A stretch of 64,000 bases of DNA from contig CAIYPP010000125.1 of assembly GCA_903928115.1 (NCBI GenBank), positions 1 through 64,000 of the forward strand. Direction: 5' to 3'. Both the position numbers and the translations under genes were made by a program. The notes beneath the pieces are model-generated. The model had not been told where the DNA came from. It saw nothing but the letters and a program-made list of their open reading frames with translations, and did not search any database. Shown piece by piece: positions 34,645 to 44,276 of this stretch. This DNA is from an uncultured Planctomycetota bacterium (GTDB lineage: Bacteria; Planctomycetota; UBA1135; GCA-002686595). Positions within the stretch are counted from its first letter, which is position 1, and every line of letters starts with the position of its first letter.

Positions 34645-36636
34645 ATGTCCGACACCCACGACCCGACCGCGCGTTCCGCCCAAGGCGCCCAACAGCCGCC
34701 GCTGCTCGACTCCATTCACAGCCCCGCGGACTTGAAGCGCCTGCCGCTCGAGTCGCTGCCGCAGGTCTGCTCGGAGGTACGCGAATTCCTGCTGAACTCC
34801 GTGCAGCGCACCGGCGGCCACCTCGGCTCGAACCTCGGCGTCGTCGAGCTCACGACCGCGCTGCACTACGTGTTCGATCTCTCGCGCGACCGCTGCGTGT
34901 GGGACGTGAGCCACCAGTGCTACCCGCACAAGATCTTCACCGGCCGTCGAGCGGGCTTCGAGCGCCTGCGCATGACCGAGGGCCTGTGCGGGTTCACGCA
35001 CCCCGAGGAGAGCGAGTTCGACCTGTTCCACACCGGCCACGCAGGCACCAGCATCAGCCTCGCGCTCGGCCTCGCGCGCGGAACCGCGAACGAGACGCCG
35101 CAGCCCCACGCGATCGCGGTGATCGGCGACGCGAGCCTCGGCGCAGGCGTCGCTTTCGAGGCGCTGAACTACGCGGGCGCGAGCGGACAGCGCGTGCTCG
35201 TGATCCTCAATGACAACGAGTGGTCGATCTCGAAGTCGGTCGGCTCGATGGCGCGCTATCTCTCGCGCATTCGCAGCGCGAAGGTCGTTCAGCGTGCGAA
35301 CCAAGAGCTGCACAAGCTGCTCGCGGCGATCCCCGTGATCGGCGAGAAGGTCGATCGCACGTTGGAGGACATGGCGGAAGTCATGCGCCATGCGATGGTG
35401 CCCGGCCACGTGTTCGAGGAACTGGGCGTCACTTACGTCGGCCCGATCGACGGACACGACGTGAAGTACCTCGTCGAGAACCTGCAGCGTGTGCGCGAGC
35501 TCGAGGGCACGGTTCTGCTGCACGTCCTCACCGAGAAGGGCAAGGGACACCCGAGCGCGCCGACGCACCCCGAGCGCGTCCACGGTGTGAAGGGCAGCAC
35601 GCCCGCTCCGAAGACCTCGGGGGCCGACACGAACAAGCTCCCCGGACCGACGACGCCGCCTCGTCCCGCGGGTCCCGCCTACACCAAGGCCTTCGCGGAT
35701 TCCTTGATCAAGCTCGCCGAGCGGGACATGCGTGTGCACGCGCTCACCGCGGGAATGCCTTCGGGCACGGGTTTGGAGAGCTTCGCAGAGCGCTTCCCCG
35801 CGCGTTTCCACGACACCGGCATCACCGAGCAACACGCGGTCGCGATGGCGGCGGGCATGGCAAAGGCCGGACTGCGTCCGTTCGCGACGATCTACTCCAC
35901 GTTCCTCCAGCGCGCCTACGATCAGGTGTTCCAAGAGGTCGCGCTACAAAACTTGCCCGTCACGTTCTGCATGGATCGCGCCGGTCTCGTCGGCCAAGAC
36001 GGTCCGACGCACAACGGCGTCTTCGACATCGCGTACCTGCGCACGTTCCCGAACATGACGATCGCCGCGCCGCGCGACGCCACCGACATGCGCCGCATGC
36101 TCGAACTGTCGCTCTCGGAGAGCGGACCCGTGGCGCTGCGCTATCCGCGCGACAACACGCCCGGTGCGGAGCGAATTCACGCGAACGAGCGCACGCCGAT
36201 GGTGCCCGGCAAGGCCGAGGTGCTCGTCGAGGCGCCTGCGGGCGAGCGCGGCGTGGCCCTGTGGGCCTTCGGAGCGCTCGTCAACCAGGCACTCGATGCC
36301 GCGGAGCGCCTCGCACGCCGTGGAATCTCGGTGACGGTCGTGGACGCGCGCTTCGCGAAGCCGCTCGACGAGGAGTTGCTGGCGCAGCACGCGCTCGCCT
36401 ATCGCTACATCCTCACCGTCGAGGAGCACCAGCGCGCGGGCGGCTTCGGTTCGGCGGTGCTCGAGAGCCTCTCGCGCCTGCCTTCCGCGCGCGCGCAGGT
36501 CCGCCTGTGCGGCATTCCCGATCGCTTCATCGAGCACATGACAACCCGCGAGGAGCAGCTCGCGGCCTGCGGCCTCGACGCCGAAGGGCTCGAGCGTGCG
36601 GTCCTCAACCTCGTCACGCCCGCCAAGGTCAACTGA
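34645..36636 (+). CDS. dxs: 1-deoxy-D-xylulose-5-phosphate synthase
   Basis: 663 residues, the TPP enzyme that condenses pyruvate and glyceraldehyde-3-phosphate, first step of the MEP pathway. TPP motif IGDASLGAGVAFEALNYAG and LNDNEWSIS are present, with HLGSNLGVVELT, HQCYPHKIFTGR, LTEKGKGHPSAP and ATIYSTFLQRAYDQ. The start may be ATG 34645 (MSDTHD, GGGG 7-10 bases upstream) or ATG 34621; I prefer 34645. It begins 86 bases after ispA. The product and glyceraldehyde-3-phosphate metabolism of gap/pgk link to central carbon flux. Confidence 0.96.
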   Translation: MSDTHDPTARSAQGAQQPPLLDSIHSPADLKRLPLESLPQVCSEVREFLLNSVQRTGGHLGSNLGVVELTTALHYVFDLSRDRCVWDVSHQCYPHKIFTGRRAGFERLRMTEGLCGFTHPEESEFDLFHTGHAGTSISLALGLARGTANETPQPHAIAVIGDASLGAGVAFEALNYAGASGQRVLVILNDNEWSISKSVGSMARYLSRIRSAKVVQRANQELHKLLAAIPVIGEKVDRTLEDMAEVMRHAMVPGHVFEELGVTYVGPIDGHDVKYLVENLQRVRELEGTVLLHVLTEKGKGHPSAPTHPERVHGVKGSTPAPKTSGADTNKLPGPTTPPRPAGPAYTKAFADSLIKLAERDMRVHALTAGMPSGTGLESFAERFPARFHDTGITEQHAVAMAAGMAKAGLRPFATIYSTFLQRAYDQVFQEVALQNLPVTFCMDRAGLVGQDGPTHNGVFDIAYLRTFPNMTIAAPRDATDMRRMLELSLSESGPVALRYPRDNTPGAERIHANERTPMVPGKAEVLVEAPAGERGVALWAFGALVNQALDAAERLARRGISVTVVDARFAKPLDEELLAQHALAYRYILTVEEHQRAGGFGSAVLESLSRLPSARAQVRLCGIPDRFIEHMTTREEQLAACGLDAEGLERAVLNLVTPAKVN

Positions 36637-36641
36637 GCTCC

Positions 36642-37583
36642 ATGAGCACGCGCCACGCAGGAGCGGGTTTGGAACTCACCGCTCCGTCGCGCGGGGCGGT
36701 GCGCAGCGTGCTGGTCGTATGTGACCCCGCCAAGGAAGGCGTGCGAGAGCTGCTCGCGGAGCTCCTCCCGTGGCTGAGGGAACGCGTCCAAACCACGGCG
36801 GTCGCCGACGATGTCCGCGCGCTCGTCGAGAGCCGATCGGCCCTGTCTTTGGAGCACTCGCGGTCGGCTCGACCGGACCTGATGATCGTGCTCGGGGGCG
36901 ACGGCGCCATCCTCGGCGCTGTGCGCGCCTTCGCGCAAGCTCCCGTTCCGACGCTCGGCATCAACTTCGGCCGCGTGGGATTCCTCGCCTCGACGCCCGT
37001 GCGTCACTGGCGCGAGGCGCTGCAGGGCATCCTCGACGGCGAAGGCGTCCTCGAGCCCCGCATGCGACTCGTCGCTCGGCTCGGCGGCGGCAAGGCACGC
37101 AGCGGCGATCTCGAGGCCATCGCGCTGAACGAGGTGCTCGTCGCGCGCGGCACCGCGCCGGGCATGCTCACGCTCGCGCTTTCCGTCGGTGGCGAGTGGG
37201 TTGCCGACTACCGAGCCGACGGCCTCATCCTCGCCACGCCGTCGGGCTCGACGGCCCACTCGCTCTCCGCGGGCGGTCCAATCCTCTTCCCCTCGATGCT
37301 CGGCATGGTCGTGACGCCCATCTGTCCGCAGGGCCTCTCCTACCGCCCGATCGTGCTGCACCCCGACAGCTCCGTCGAGGTGATCGTCAAGGAGAGCATC
37401 GGCGACACGCTGCTCGTCCTCGACGGTCAGGCATTCCATCCGATGCAGGAAGGGGAGGTCGTGCGCGTCGAGCGCCACCCGCTCTCGTATCCGCTGCTCG
37501 CGTGGAGCCAGCTCGACCCGTATCGGCGCCTGCGCGATCGCCTCGGATGGAGCGAGACGCGCTATCGCAACTCCGACGCGTAG
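36642..37583 (+). CDS. nadK: NAD kinase
   Basis: 313 residues. The kinase motif is LGGDGAILGAVRAF, followed by GINFGRVGFLAS, and the NAD-binding core DGLILATPSGSTAHSLSAGGPI. It phosphorylates NAD to NADP in the cytoplasm. ATG 36642 is 5 bases after the dxs stop, so it is probably the last gene of the xseB-ispA-dxs-nadK run. It converges with lolD (6 bases). NADP supply fits the reductive steps of isoprenoid synthesis, though the link is positional. Confidence 0.94.
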   Translation: MSTRHAGAGLELTAPSRGAVRSVLVVCDPAKEGVRELLAELLPWLRERVQTTAVADDVRALVESRSALSLEHSRSARPDLMIVLGGDGAILGAVRAFAQAPVPTLGINFGRVGFLASTPVRHWREALQGILDGEGVLEPRMRLVARLGGGKARSGDLEAIALNEVLVARGTAPGMLTLALSVGGEWVADYRADGLILATPSGSTAHSLSAGGPILFPSMLGMVVTPICPQGLSYRPIVLHPDSSVEVIVKESIGDTLLVLDGQAFHPMQEGEVVRVERHPLSYPLLAWSQLDPYRRLRDRLGWSETRYRNSDA

Positions 37584-37589
37584 CTCGCG

Positions 37590-38312
37590 CTAGCCCCGCC
37601 CCGGCAGCGGGCCGAGGATGCGGCCCGCCTCGAGCCGCAGCACGCGACCGCAGCGCTCGGCGAGCCGCTCGTCGTGCGTGACGAGGAGGAGCGAGAGGTT
37701 GCGCTGCTCCTGCGCGCGGAACAGAAGCTCCAGCACGAGCTCGCCCGTGTCGCGGTCGAGGTTGCCGGTCGGCTCGTCGGCGATGATCAGCGGGGGGTCG
37801 AGGAAGAGCGCGCGAGCGAGTGCAACGCGCTGGCGTTCGCCACCGGAGAGCTGCGTCGGTCGGTGCTTGAGGCGATGCGAGAGCCCGAAGTTGGCGAGCA
37901 AGTCCATGGCCTTCGCGATGTGAGCGCGACGATCCTCGCGGAAGTCGCCGCGGGACTGCGCGATCATCGCAGGCAGCATCACATTCTCGACGGCGTCGAG
38001 CTCCGGCAGCAGGTGATAGAACTGGAACACGAAGCCGATGTGGCGGTTGCGGAGCGCGGCGCGCTCCTGCGTCGAGAGGGCCCACGCGTCGCGGCCATCG
38101 ACGTCGACTGCCCCGAACGTCGGACGCTCGAGGAGTCCGAGGATGTGGAGCAGGGTCGACTTTCCTGCGCCGGAAGGCCCCATCAGAGCGAGCCGCTCCC
38201 CAGACCGAAGGTCGAGGTCGACGCCGTGCAGGATCTCGAGCTCGCTGTCGCCCGAGCGGAAGCGCTTCACGATGCCGCGGGCCGAGAGCACGATGTTCGC
38301 GGAGCTACTCAT
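37590..38312 (-). CDS. lolD: Lipoprotein-release ABC transporter ATPase LolD
   Basis: 240 residues. Walker A GPSGAGKST, signature LSGGERQRVALARAL, Walker B LIIADEPTGNLD and H-loop LLVTHDERLAE are all typical of the LolD/MacB class. ATG at 38310-38312 overlaps the lolC stop by 8 bases (ATGAGTAG), indicating coupled translation. It energises transfer of lipoproteins from the inner membrane to LolA in bacteria with an outer membrane. Several lipobox proteins in the window would be clients. Confidence 0.9.
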   Translation of the reverse strand: MSSSANIVLSARGIVKRFRSGDSELEILHGVDLDLRSGERLALMGPSGAGKSTLLHILGLLERPTFGAVDVDGRDAWALSTQERAALRNRHIGFVFQFYHLLPELDAVENVMLPAMIAQSRGDFREDRRAHIAKAMDLLANFGLSHRLKHRPTQLSGGERQRVALARALFLDPPLIIADEPTGNLDRDTGELVLELLFRAQEQRNLSLLLVTHDERLAERCGRVLRLEAGRILGPLPGRG

Positions 38313-39708
38313 TGCGCAGCGCCTCCACGGGATCGAGGCTCGCGGCGCGCCACGCGGGCACGGCCGCAAACAGCAACGTGCAGACAAACGCTCCGAGCAC
38401 GATCGCCGCGACCGCGACCGGCGTCACGACGCTCGGGATCGAGTCGAAGAGGTACACCTCGCGATTGAAGATCTGCACGCCGAACGTCTCGCTGAGCCAG
38501 CGCTCGAACGGGTCGATCTTGATCGCCATCCACGTTCCTACCACCGCGCCGGAGAGCGCTCCGATCAGCGCATCCCAGAAGCCGATCAGCAGGAACAGCG
38601 CGAGCACGCCGCGCGGCGTCGCGCCGAGCGCAGTGAGGATGCCGATGTCGCGGCGCTTCTCCGTGACCATCATCGAGAGGATCGCGAAGATCGTGAAGCC
38701 TGCGACCACCAAGATCAGCGAGAGCATGATGCCCATCAGCACGCGCTCGTTCTCGATCGCGCCGAGCAGCGCTCCACGAAACTCCTCCCAAGTCCGAATC
38801 GTGCAGGTCTCGTCGAGCAGGCCAGCCTTGTAGAGCCGAGCGCCCATCGTCGCGCGTACGTCCTCGGCATCGGCTGCGTAGTCCTTGAGCTTGACGAGCA
38901 CCTCCGAATAGAGGATCGAATCCTCGGGCAGCGGGTCGTCCTCGCTCACGCCCGCGAGGAAGCGCGCCAGCTGTCCGCGGTCGATGTACACCCGCTCGAG
39001 GTCGATCTCGTTCTCGCCGGAGCGGAAGCACCCGGCGACGACGAACTCGCGCTTCTTCGCGGACCATCCCGTATCCGACTTCGGATCGGGGACCGCGGTC
39101 ATGAGCGTGATGAACGAGCCGCGGCGCAGCCCGTGGTACGTCATCACCTTCTCACCAACGATCACGCTCGCCCGCGGTCGCCCGACGTTCGCGTTGTACT
39201 CCGGAGGCGCGGCGAAGGGATCTTCGAGCTTCGACACGCGCAAGCGAGGCGCGACAATCTCGCCCTCTTCGCTGCGTCCCACCTTGTCGAGCGAGTGGCG
39301 GAACTCCGCCGCGCTGTCCTCTGTCGCAGGGTCGACGCCCGTGAGCTTGACGCCCGCGATCTCGCTGGACTGGCTGTCGACCAAGATGCGCAGGCTGCGC
39401 TCGTCTTGCCGCGTCAGGATGCACATCCAGCCCAAGTGCGCGCTCGCGCCCTCGACACGCTCGTCGGCGCGCAAGATCTCTAGCACGGGCGCAGGGTCGC
39501 GCGGTCGCTTCGACTCGCTGTAGGGCGGCAGCGTGATGATGAGGTCGCTGAGGCTGCCGCGCGCCGAGCGCCGCGTCTCTTCGAGGAAGCCCGTCATGAT
39601 CGACAAGATCAGGATCAGCGCGCCGACGGCGAGGAAGATCCCAAACACACCGATCAGATTGGTGCGGCGACTGCGCAGGAAGCGCCACGAGAGGAAGAAG
39701 CGATACAA
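38305..39708 (-). CDS. lolC: Lipoprotein-release ABC transporter permease (LolC/E, FtsX-like)
   Basis: 467 residues. One helix after the N-terminus (LIGVFGIFLAVGALILILSIMTGF), a ~280-residue periplasmic domain, then three C-terminal helices in the FtsX pattern (LSLILVVAGFTIFAILSMMV, GVLALFLLIGFWDALIGAL, VVTPVAVAAIVLGAFVCTLL). MYRFFLSWRFLR and LTALGATPRGVLALFL match LolC/E. A single permease gene rather than separate lolC and lolE suggests a homodimer. It starts the lolC-lolD pair and follows lysS by 12 bases on the same strand. Confidence 0.85.
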   Translation of the reverse strand: MYRFFLSWRFLRSRRTNLIGVFGIFLAVGALILILSIMTGFLEETRRSARGSLSDLIITLPPYSESKRPRDPAPVLEILRADERVEGASAHLGWMCILTRQDERSLRILVDSQSSEIAGVKLTGVDPATEDSAAEFRHSLDKVGRSEEGEIVAPRLRVSKLEDPFAAPPEYNANVGRPRASVIVGEKVMTYHGLRRGSFITLMTAVPDPKSDTGWSAKKREFVVAGCFRSGENEIDLERVYIDRGQLARFLAGVSEDDPLPEDSILYSEVLVKLKDYAADAEDVRATMGARLYKAGLLDETCTIRTWEEFRGALLGAIENERVLMGIMLSLILVVAGFTIFAILSMMVTEKRRDIGILTALGATPRGVLALFLLIGFWDALIGALSGAVVGTWMAIKIDPFERWLSETFGVQIFNREVYLFDSIPSVVTPVAVAAIVLGAFVCTLLFAAVPAWRAASLDPVEALRNE

Positions 39709-39720
39709 GGCGAGCGGTCT

Positions 39721-41211
39721 TTACTGCGCGGGAGGCGCCGTGGGAGCTTCCGCGTGCGCGTCTCCGCTGAGCGGACGCATCGCGGGGAAGAGGAGGACAT
39801 CGCGGATCGTGTCCTGCCCGGTGAGGACCATGACGAGACGGTCGATGCCGATTCCGAGTCCGCCGGTGGGGGGCATGCCGTACTCGAGCGCCTGCACGTA
39901 GTCGACGTCGACCTGCCCGGGCGCTTCGGGGTCCTTGCTGGCCACCTGCTCCTCGAAGCGGCGCTCTTGCTCGGCGGGATCGTTCAGCTCACTGAACGCG
40001 TTGCCGAGCTCCATTCCACCGAGGAAGAGCTCGAAGCGCTCCGCCATGCGCGCATCCAGCGGATTCGCCTTGGCGAGCGGGCAGATCTGCACAGGGTAGT
40101 CGATGCAAAACACCGGCCCGGTCAAGAGCTTCTCGCAGGTCGCCTCGAAGACATCGTTCATCAACTTCCAGTAGTTGCCGGGATCTTCGATGCCGAGCTC
40201 CTTGGCGCGCGCGCGCACCGCGGGCTGGTCGTCGAACTCGCAGCCGTTCTGCTGGCGGAAGAGCTCCGTGTAGCGCACGCGGGCAAACGGGGCCTTCAGG
40301 TCGTACTCGACGCCGCGGAACGTCACCTTGGTCGTGCCGTTCACGTCGAGGGCGAGCCGCTCGAGCATCTGCTCCGCGAGCTCCATCATCCGTCGGTAGT
40401 CGGCTTGAGCCTCGTACAGCTCCAGCATCGAGAACTCGGGGTTGTGGCGCGTCGAGATGCCCTCGTTGCGGAAGTTGCGCGCGATCTCGAACACACGCTC
40501 GAGGCCGCCGACGATCAGGCGCTTGAGGTACAGCTCCGGCGCGATGCGCAGGTAGAAGTCGCAGCCGAGCGCATTGTGGTGCGTGACGAACGGGCGCGCC
40601 GTCGCGCCGCCGAAGATCGGGTGAAGGGTCGGCGTTTCGACCTCGAGGTAGCCTTGCTCCTCCAAGAAGCGCCGGATCCCTGAGACGATCTTGCTGCGCT
40701 TCACGAAGACGTCCATGACACCTTCGGTCGCCCACAGGTCGACGTAGCGGCGCCGGTAGCGCTGCTCGACGTCCGCGAGCCCGTGCCACTTTTCCGGCGG
40801 AGGCGCGTAGCTCTTCGCGAGGAGTCGAACTTCCTTCGCCCAGACCGTGAGCTCGCCCTTTTGAGTGAAGCCCACCTCGCCATGTACGCCCACCAAGTCG
40901 CCTGCGTCGAGCCACTTGCGCTGCGGCCACCACTCGGGGAGCGCGTCGCGCTGCAGGCCGATCTGTACGCGGCCCGTGCGATCGAGGAGCGGTGCGAAGA
41001 TGAGCTTGCCGAAGTCGCGGGGCATCAGCATGCGGCCGGCGATGGTCACGCGCGTACCGACGGCAGGGCCGGGAGCCGCGGCCGTGCCCGCAGCGGACAC
41101 GAGCGAGGCGATCGACTGCGGCTCGACGCCGCGTGCGGGGAAAGGGTCGACCCCGGCGGCGCGCATGGCTTGGGCCTTGGCGACGCGGTCGGGCTGGGCG
41201 AGATCGGTCAT
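39721..41211 (-). CDS. lysS: Lysyl-tRNA synthetase, class II
   Basis: 496 residues. The N-terminal OB fold (VTIAGRMLMPRDFGKLIFAPLLDR) binds the tRNA-Lys anticodon. Class II motif 1 GYLEVETPTLHP, motif 2 FEIARNFRNEGISTRHNPEF and motif 3 GGLGIGIDRLVMVLTG are all present. The C-terminus adds an Ala/Pro-rich tail. ATG at 41209-41211 is chosen because the upstream 50 codons have no similarity. The 39-40 kb genes lysS-lolC-lolD share orientation with short gaps and may be co-transcribed. Confidence 0.96.
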   Translation of the reverse strand: MTDLAQPDRVAKAQAMRAAGVDPFPARGVEPQSIASLVSAAGTAAAPGPAVGTRVTIAGRMLMPRDFGKLIFAPLLDRTGRVQIGLQRDALPEWWPQRKWLDAGDLVGVHGEVGFTQKGELTVWAKEVRLLAKSYAPPPEKWHGLADVEQRYRRRYVDLWATEGVMDVFVKRSKIVSGIRRFLEEQGYLEVETPTLHPIFGGATARPFVTHHNALGCDFYLRIAPELYLKRLIVGGLERVFEIARNFRNEGISTRHNPEFSMLELYEAQADYRRMMELAEQMLERLALDVNGTTKVTFRGVEYDLKAPFARVRYTELFRQQNGCEFDDQPAVRARAKELGIEDPGNYWKLMNDVFEATCEKLLTGPVFCIDYPVQICPLAKANPLDARMAERFELFLGGMELGNAFSELNDPAEQERRFEEQVASKDPEAPGQVDVDYVQALEYGMPPTGGLGIGIDRLVMVLTGQDTIRDVLLFPAMRPLSGDAHAEAPTAPPAQ

Positions 41212-41368
41212 GGGGCGTTGGGTCCGAAGGGGCGGAGAATAGCGGCTGGAGCGCCCCGATCCGATGTTGGCGTCGCCCTCGGAGGGCTCGCGCGGGCCGG
41301 GGATGCCGATCCGAGGCCTGAGCGATGCTCCGACGCTGGCCGCGCCGGGGAGGCTTGCCACGCTCCAG

Positions 41369-41412
41369 AAAAGGCTCGCGGCCGCCTCGGCAGGTTTGCC
41401 GAAGCGGCCGCG
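41369..41412 (-). terminator. Intrinsic terminator of tRNA-Ala
   Basis: Four bases past the tRNA 3' end (minus strand) is a long hairpin, 41377-41392 with 41397-41412: CGCGGCCGC pairs with its complement, then one C·A mismatch, then six more pairs and a four-base loop. On the minus strand it is followed by AGCCTTTTC. This is a textbook Rho-independent terminator. Confidence 0.9.
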
Positions 41413-41416
41413 GTGC

Positions 41417-41492
41417 TGGTGGAGGATAGGGGACTCGAACCCCTGGCCTCGACAATGCCATTGTCGCGCTCTACCAACTGAGCTAATCCCCC
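41417..41492 (-). tRNA. tRNA-Ala (anticodon GGC)
   Basis: 76 bases on the minus strand including an encoded CCA (41417-41419). Acceptor GGGGGAT pairs with ATCCTCC and contains the G3-U70 pair, the identity element for alanyl-tRNA synthetase. The D arm AGCTCAGTTGGTAGAGC, anticodon arm CGACA-ATGGCAT-TGTCG (anticodon GGC) and T arm with GGTTCGAGTCCC are all normal. Reads GCC and GCU codons. Confidence 0.97.
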
Positions 41493-41686
41493 GGTGTTCT
41501 GTGGGTCGTCCGCGGCGCGCGATGCGTCGCGTCCGAGAGCATCGGAAGGGCGGAGAGGATGACGCACCGAGGCCCCCGCGTCAACAGCGAAGGCCAAGCT
41601 GCGTGCCTTGCCCCTTCGAAACTCCTATCCTGCCCCCGCTCAGGCGCCGCCGGAAGCGGCGCCCCACGCCCCGTGCAAGGACGACC

Positions 41687-44272
41687 GTGACGAACGCTTA
41701 CGACCCCCAGTCGATCGAGGCCCGCTGGCAGGCCCGCTGGGACACCGACCGGACCTTTGCGGCCCTGAACCCCGGCGAGCCCGGCTTCGACGCTGCGCGC
41801 CCCAAGTACTACGTGCTCGACATGTTCCCGTACCCCTCGGGGTCGGGGCTGCACGTCGGGCACGCCGTCGGCTACATCGGCACCGACATCGTCGCGCGCA
41901 AGAAGCGGATGGAAGGCTGCAACGTGCTCCACCCGATGGGCTGGGACGCGTTCGGCCTCCCCGCCGAGCAATACGCGATCCAAACGGGCGTCCACCCCGC
42001 ACAGTCGACCGCAACCAACACCGCCAACTTCCGGCGCCAGCTGAAGAAGATCGGTCTCTCGTACGACTGGGCGCGCGAGATCAACACCTCGGATCCGAGC
42101 TACTACCGCTGGACCCAGTGGATCTTCAAGCGGCTCCACGAGAAGGGACTCGCGTACCAAGCCGAGGTGCCGGTGTGGTGGTGCGAAGAGCTGAAGACCG
42201 TGCTCGCCAACGAAGAGGTGATCAACGGTCGCAGCGAGCGCGGCAACTTTCCCTGCGTGCGCCGACCGCTGAAGCAGTGGATGCTCAAGATCACGGCCTA
42301 CGCCGAGCGCCTGCTCGACGATCTCGACCTGCTCGACTGGCCCGAGTCGATCAAGATCCAGCAGCGCGAGTGGATCGGGAAGAGCGAAGGCGCGGAGGTC
42401 GAGTTCGCGGTCGAGGGCGGCGCCGACAAGCTCGTCGTCTTCACGACGCGGCCGGACACGCTGTGGGGCGCGACCTTCATGGTCGTGGCACCCGAGCACA
42501 AGCTCTTGCAGCGCGTGCCTGCTTCGCACCGCGAGGCCGTGCGCGCCTACGTGCAGAGCGCCGCTGCGAAGTCCGAGCTGGAACGCACGGAGCTCGCCAA
42601 GGACAAGACTGGCGTTTTCTCCGGTCTTTTTGCTCACAATCCGGCCTTCGAGTCGGGCGACCCGCGCGGTCGCATCCCGATCTGGGTCGCGGACTACGTG
42701 CTCATCTCGTACGGAACCGGCGCGATCATGGCCGTGCCCGGCCATGACGAGCGCGACTTCGCCTTCGCGCGCAAGTTCGGCATCGAAGTGCGCGAGGTCG
42801 TTCGTCCGCCCCAAGGGGAGAAGGGCCTCGCCGAGGGCGTGTGCTTCACCGGCGACGGCACGGCGGTGAACTCGGGGCCCGTCGATGGCCTCCCCACGCC
42901 TCAGGCAAAGAGTAGGGCGATCGAGCTGCTCGCGCAGCGCGGCGTCGGCAAGGCGCGCACGACGTACAAGCTGCGCGACTGGCTGTTCTCACGCCAGCGC
43001 TACTGGGGTGAGCCCTTCCCGCTCGTTCATCTCACGGACGGAACGACGGTGGCCGTCGACGACGATGCTCTGCCGATCGAGCTGCCGCAGATGGAGGACT
43101 TCAAGCCATCGTCGGACGGCTCCGCGCCTCTCGCGCGCGCCACAGCATGGCTCCAAACGACGCACAAGGGCGCTCCCGCGAGGCGCGACACCGACACGAT
43201 GCCCGGCTGGGCCGGTTCGTGCTGGTACTGGCTGCGCTTCATGGATCCTCACAACGCCCGCGCGCCGTGGTCGAAGGATGCCGAGCAGTACTGGGGGCCC
43301 GTCGACCTGTACGTCGGCGGCGCGGCCCACGCGGTCATGCACCTGCTCTACGCGCGCTTCTGGCACAAGGTGCTCTTCGACCTCGGCCTCGTGCACACCA
43401 AGGAGCCGTTCCAAAAGCTCTTCAATCAAGGCCTGATCACGGCGTTTGCGTATCAGGACAGCACGGGCCGTCTCGTCGCGAGCGACGAAGTGGAGACCCG
43501 CGGCAACGAGTTCGTGCGCAAGGCGAGCGGCGAGCCGCTCGAGCAGATCGTCACGAAGATGGCGAAGTCGCTGAAGAACGTCGTGAACCCCGACGACGTG
43601 ATCGCCGAGCACGGCGCCGACACGCTGCGCCTCTACGAGAGCTTCATGGGCCCGCTCGCGGACTCGAAGCCGTGGAACCCGCGCGACATCGCGGGCTGCG
43701 CACGCTTCATCGACCGCGCTTGGCGTCTGCTCGTCGATCCCGAGAGCTCCGACCCGGTGCGCCCGCAGTTCCGCGTCGATCAAGGGGACCGCCCGCTCGA
43801 AGGCGACACGCTGGAGCTCGAAAAGCAGCTTCACCGCGCCATCGCGCGCATCGATGACTCGTTCAAGGTCTTCAACTTCAACACCTCGATCGCGGCGCTG
43901 ATGACGTTCGTGAACGAGGCGATGAAGAAGCATGCTGCGATGACGCGCAGCCAAGCCGAGCGCTTCGTACAGGTCCTCTCGCCCTTCGCGCCGCATATGG
44001 CGGAAGAGCTCTGGTCGCGCTTGGGCTACAGCGATTCCATCGCGTACGTCCCGTGGCCGAAGGTCCAACAGCAGTTCCTCGAAGACGACACGGTCGAAAT
44101 CGTCGTTCAGGTGGGCGGCAAGGTGCGCGGCCGCGTCGGCGTCCCGAAAGCGGCGGCCCAGCCCGACGTCGAGGCCGCCGCGCGCGGAGCCGTCGCGTCG
44201 TGGCTCGAAGGCAAGGAGACCGTGAAGGTCGTGCTCGTCCCCGGCCGCCTGATCAACTTCATCGTGAAGTGA
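41687..44272 (+). CDS. leuS: Leucyl-tRNA synthetase
   Basis: 861 residues, normal for bacterial LeuRS. Start GTG 41687 follows AAGGA at 41677-41681. Class I motifs: PYPSGSGLHVGH (HIGH-type, HVGH) and KMAKSLKN, in which the usual KMSKS has Ala for Ser. The connective editing domain has TTRPDTLWGATFMVVAPEH and YGTGAIMAVPGHDERD, the proofreading pocket that hydrolyses misacylated tRNA. Anticodon-binding helices follow the motif. Four bases separate its stop from the next GTG start. Confidence 0.97.
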   Translation: MTNAYDPQSIEARWQARWDTDRTFAALNPGEPGFDAARPKYYVLDMFPYPSGSGLHVGHAVGYIGTDIVARKKRMEGCNVLHPMGWDAFGLPAEQYAIQTGVHPAQSTATNTANFRRQLKKIGLSYDWAREINTSDPSYYRWTQWIFKRLHEKGLAYQAEVPVWWCEELKTVLANEEVINGRSERGNFPCVRRPLKQWMLKITAYAERLLDDLDLLDWPESIKIQQREWIGKSEGAEVEFAVEGGADKLVVFTTRPDTLWGATFMVVAPEHKLLQRVPASHREAVRAYVQSAAAKSELERTELAKDKTGVFSGLFAHNPAFESGDPRGRIPIWVADYVLISYGTGAIMAVPGHDERDFAFARKFGIEVREVVRPPQGEKGLAEGVCFTGDGTAVNSGPVDGLPTPQAKSRAIELLAQRGVGKARTTYKLRDWLFSRQRYWGEPFPLVHLTDGTTVAVDDDALPIELPQMEDFKPSSDGSAPLARATAWLQTTHKGAPARRDTDTMPGWAGSCWYWLRFMDPHNARAPWSKDAEQYWGPVDLYVGGAAHAVMHLLYARFWHKVLFDLGLVHTKEPFQKLFNQGLITAFAYQDSTGRLVASDEVETRGNEFVRKASGEPLEQIVTKMAKSLKNVVNPDDVIAEHGADTLRLYESFMGPLADSKPWNPRDIAGCARFIDRAWRLLVDPESSDPVRPQFRVDQGDRPLEGDTLELEKQLHRAIARIDDSFKVFNFNTSIAALMTFVNEAMKKHAAMTRSQAERFVQVLSPFAPHMAEELWSRLGYSDSIAYVPWPKVQQQFLEDDTVEIVVQVGGKVRGRVGVPKAAAQPDVEAAARGAVASWLEGKETVKVVLVPGRLINFIVK

Positions 44273-44276
44273 GCGC

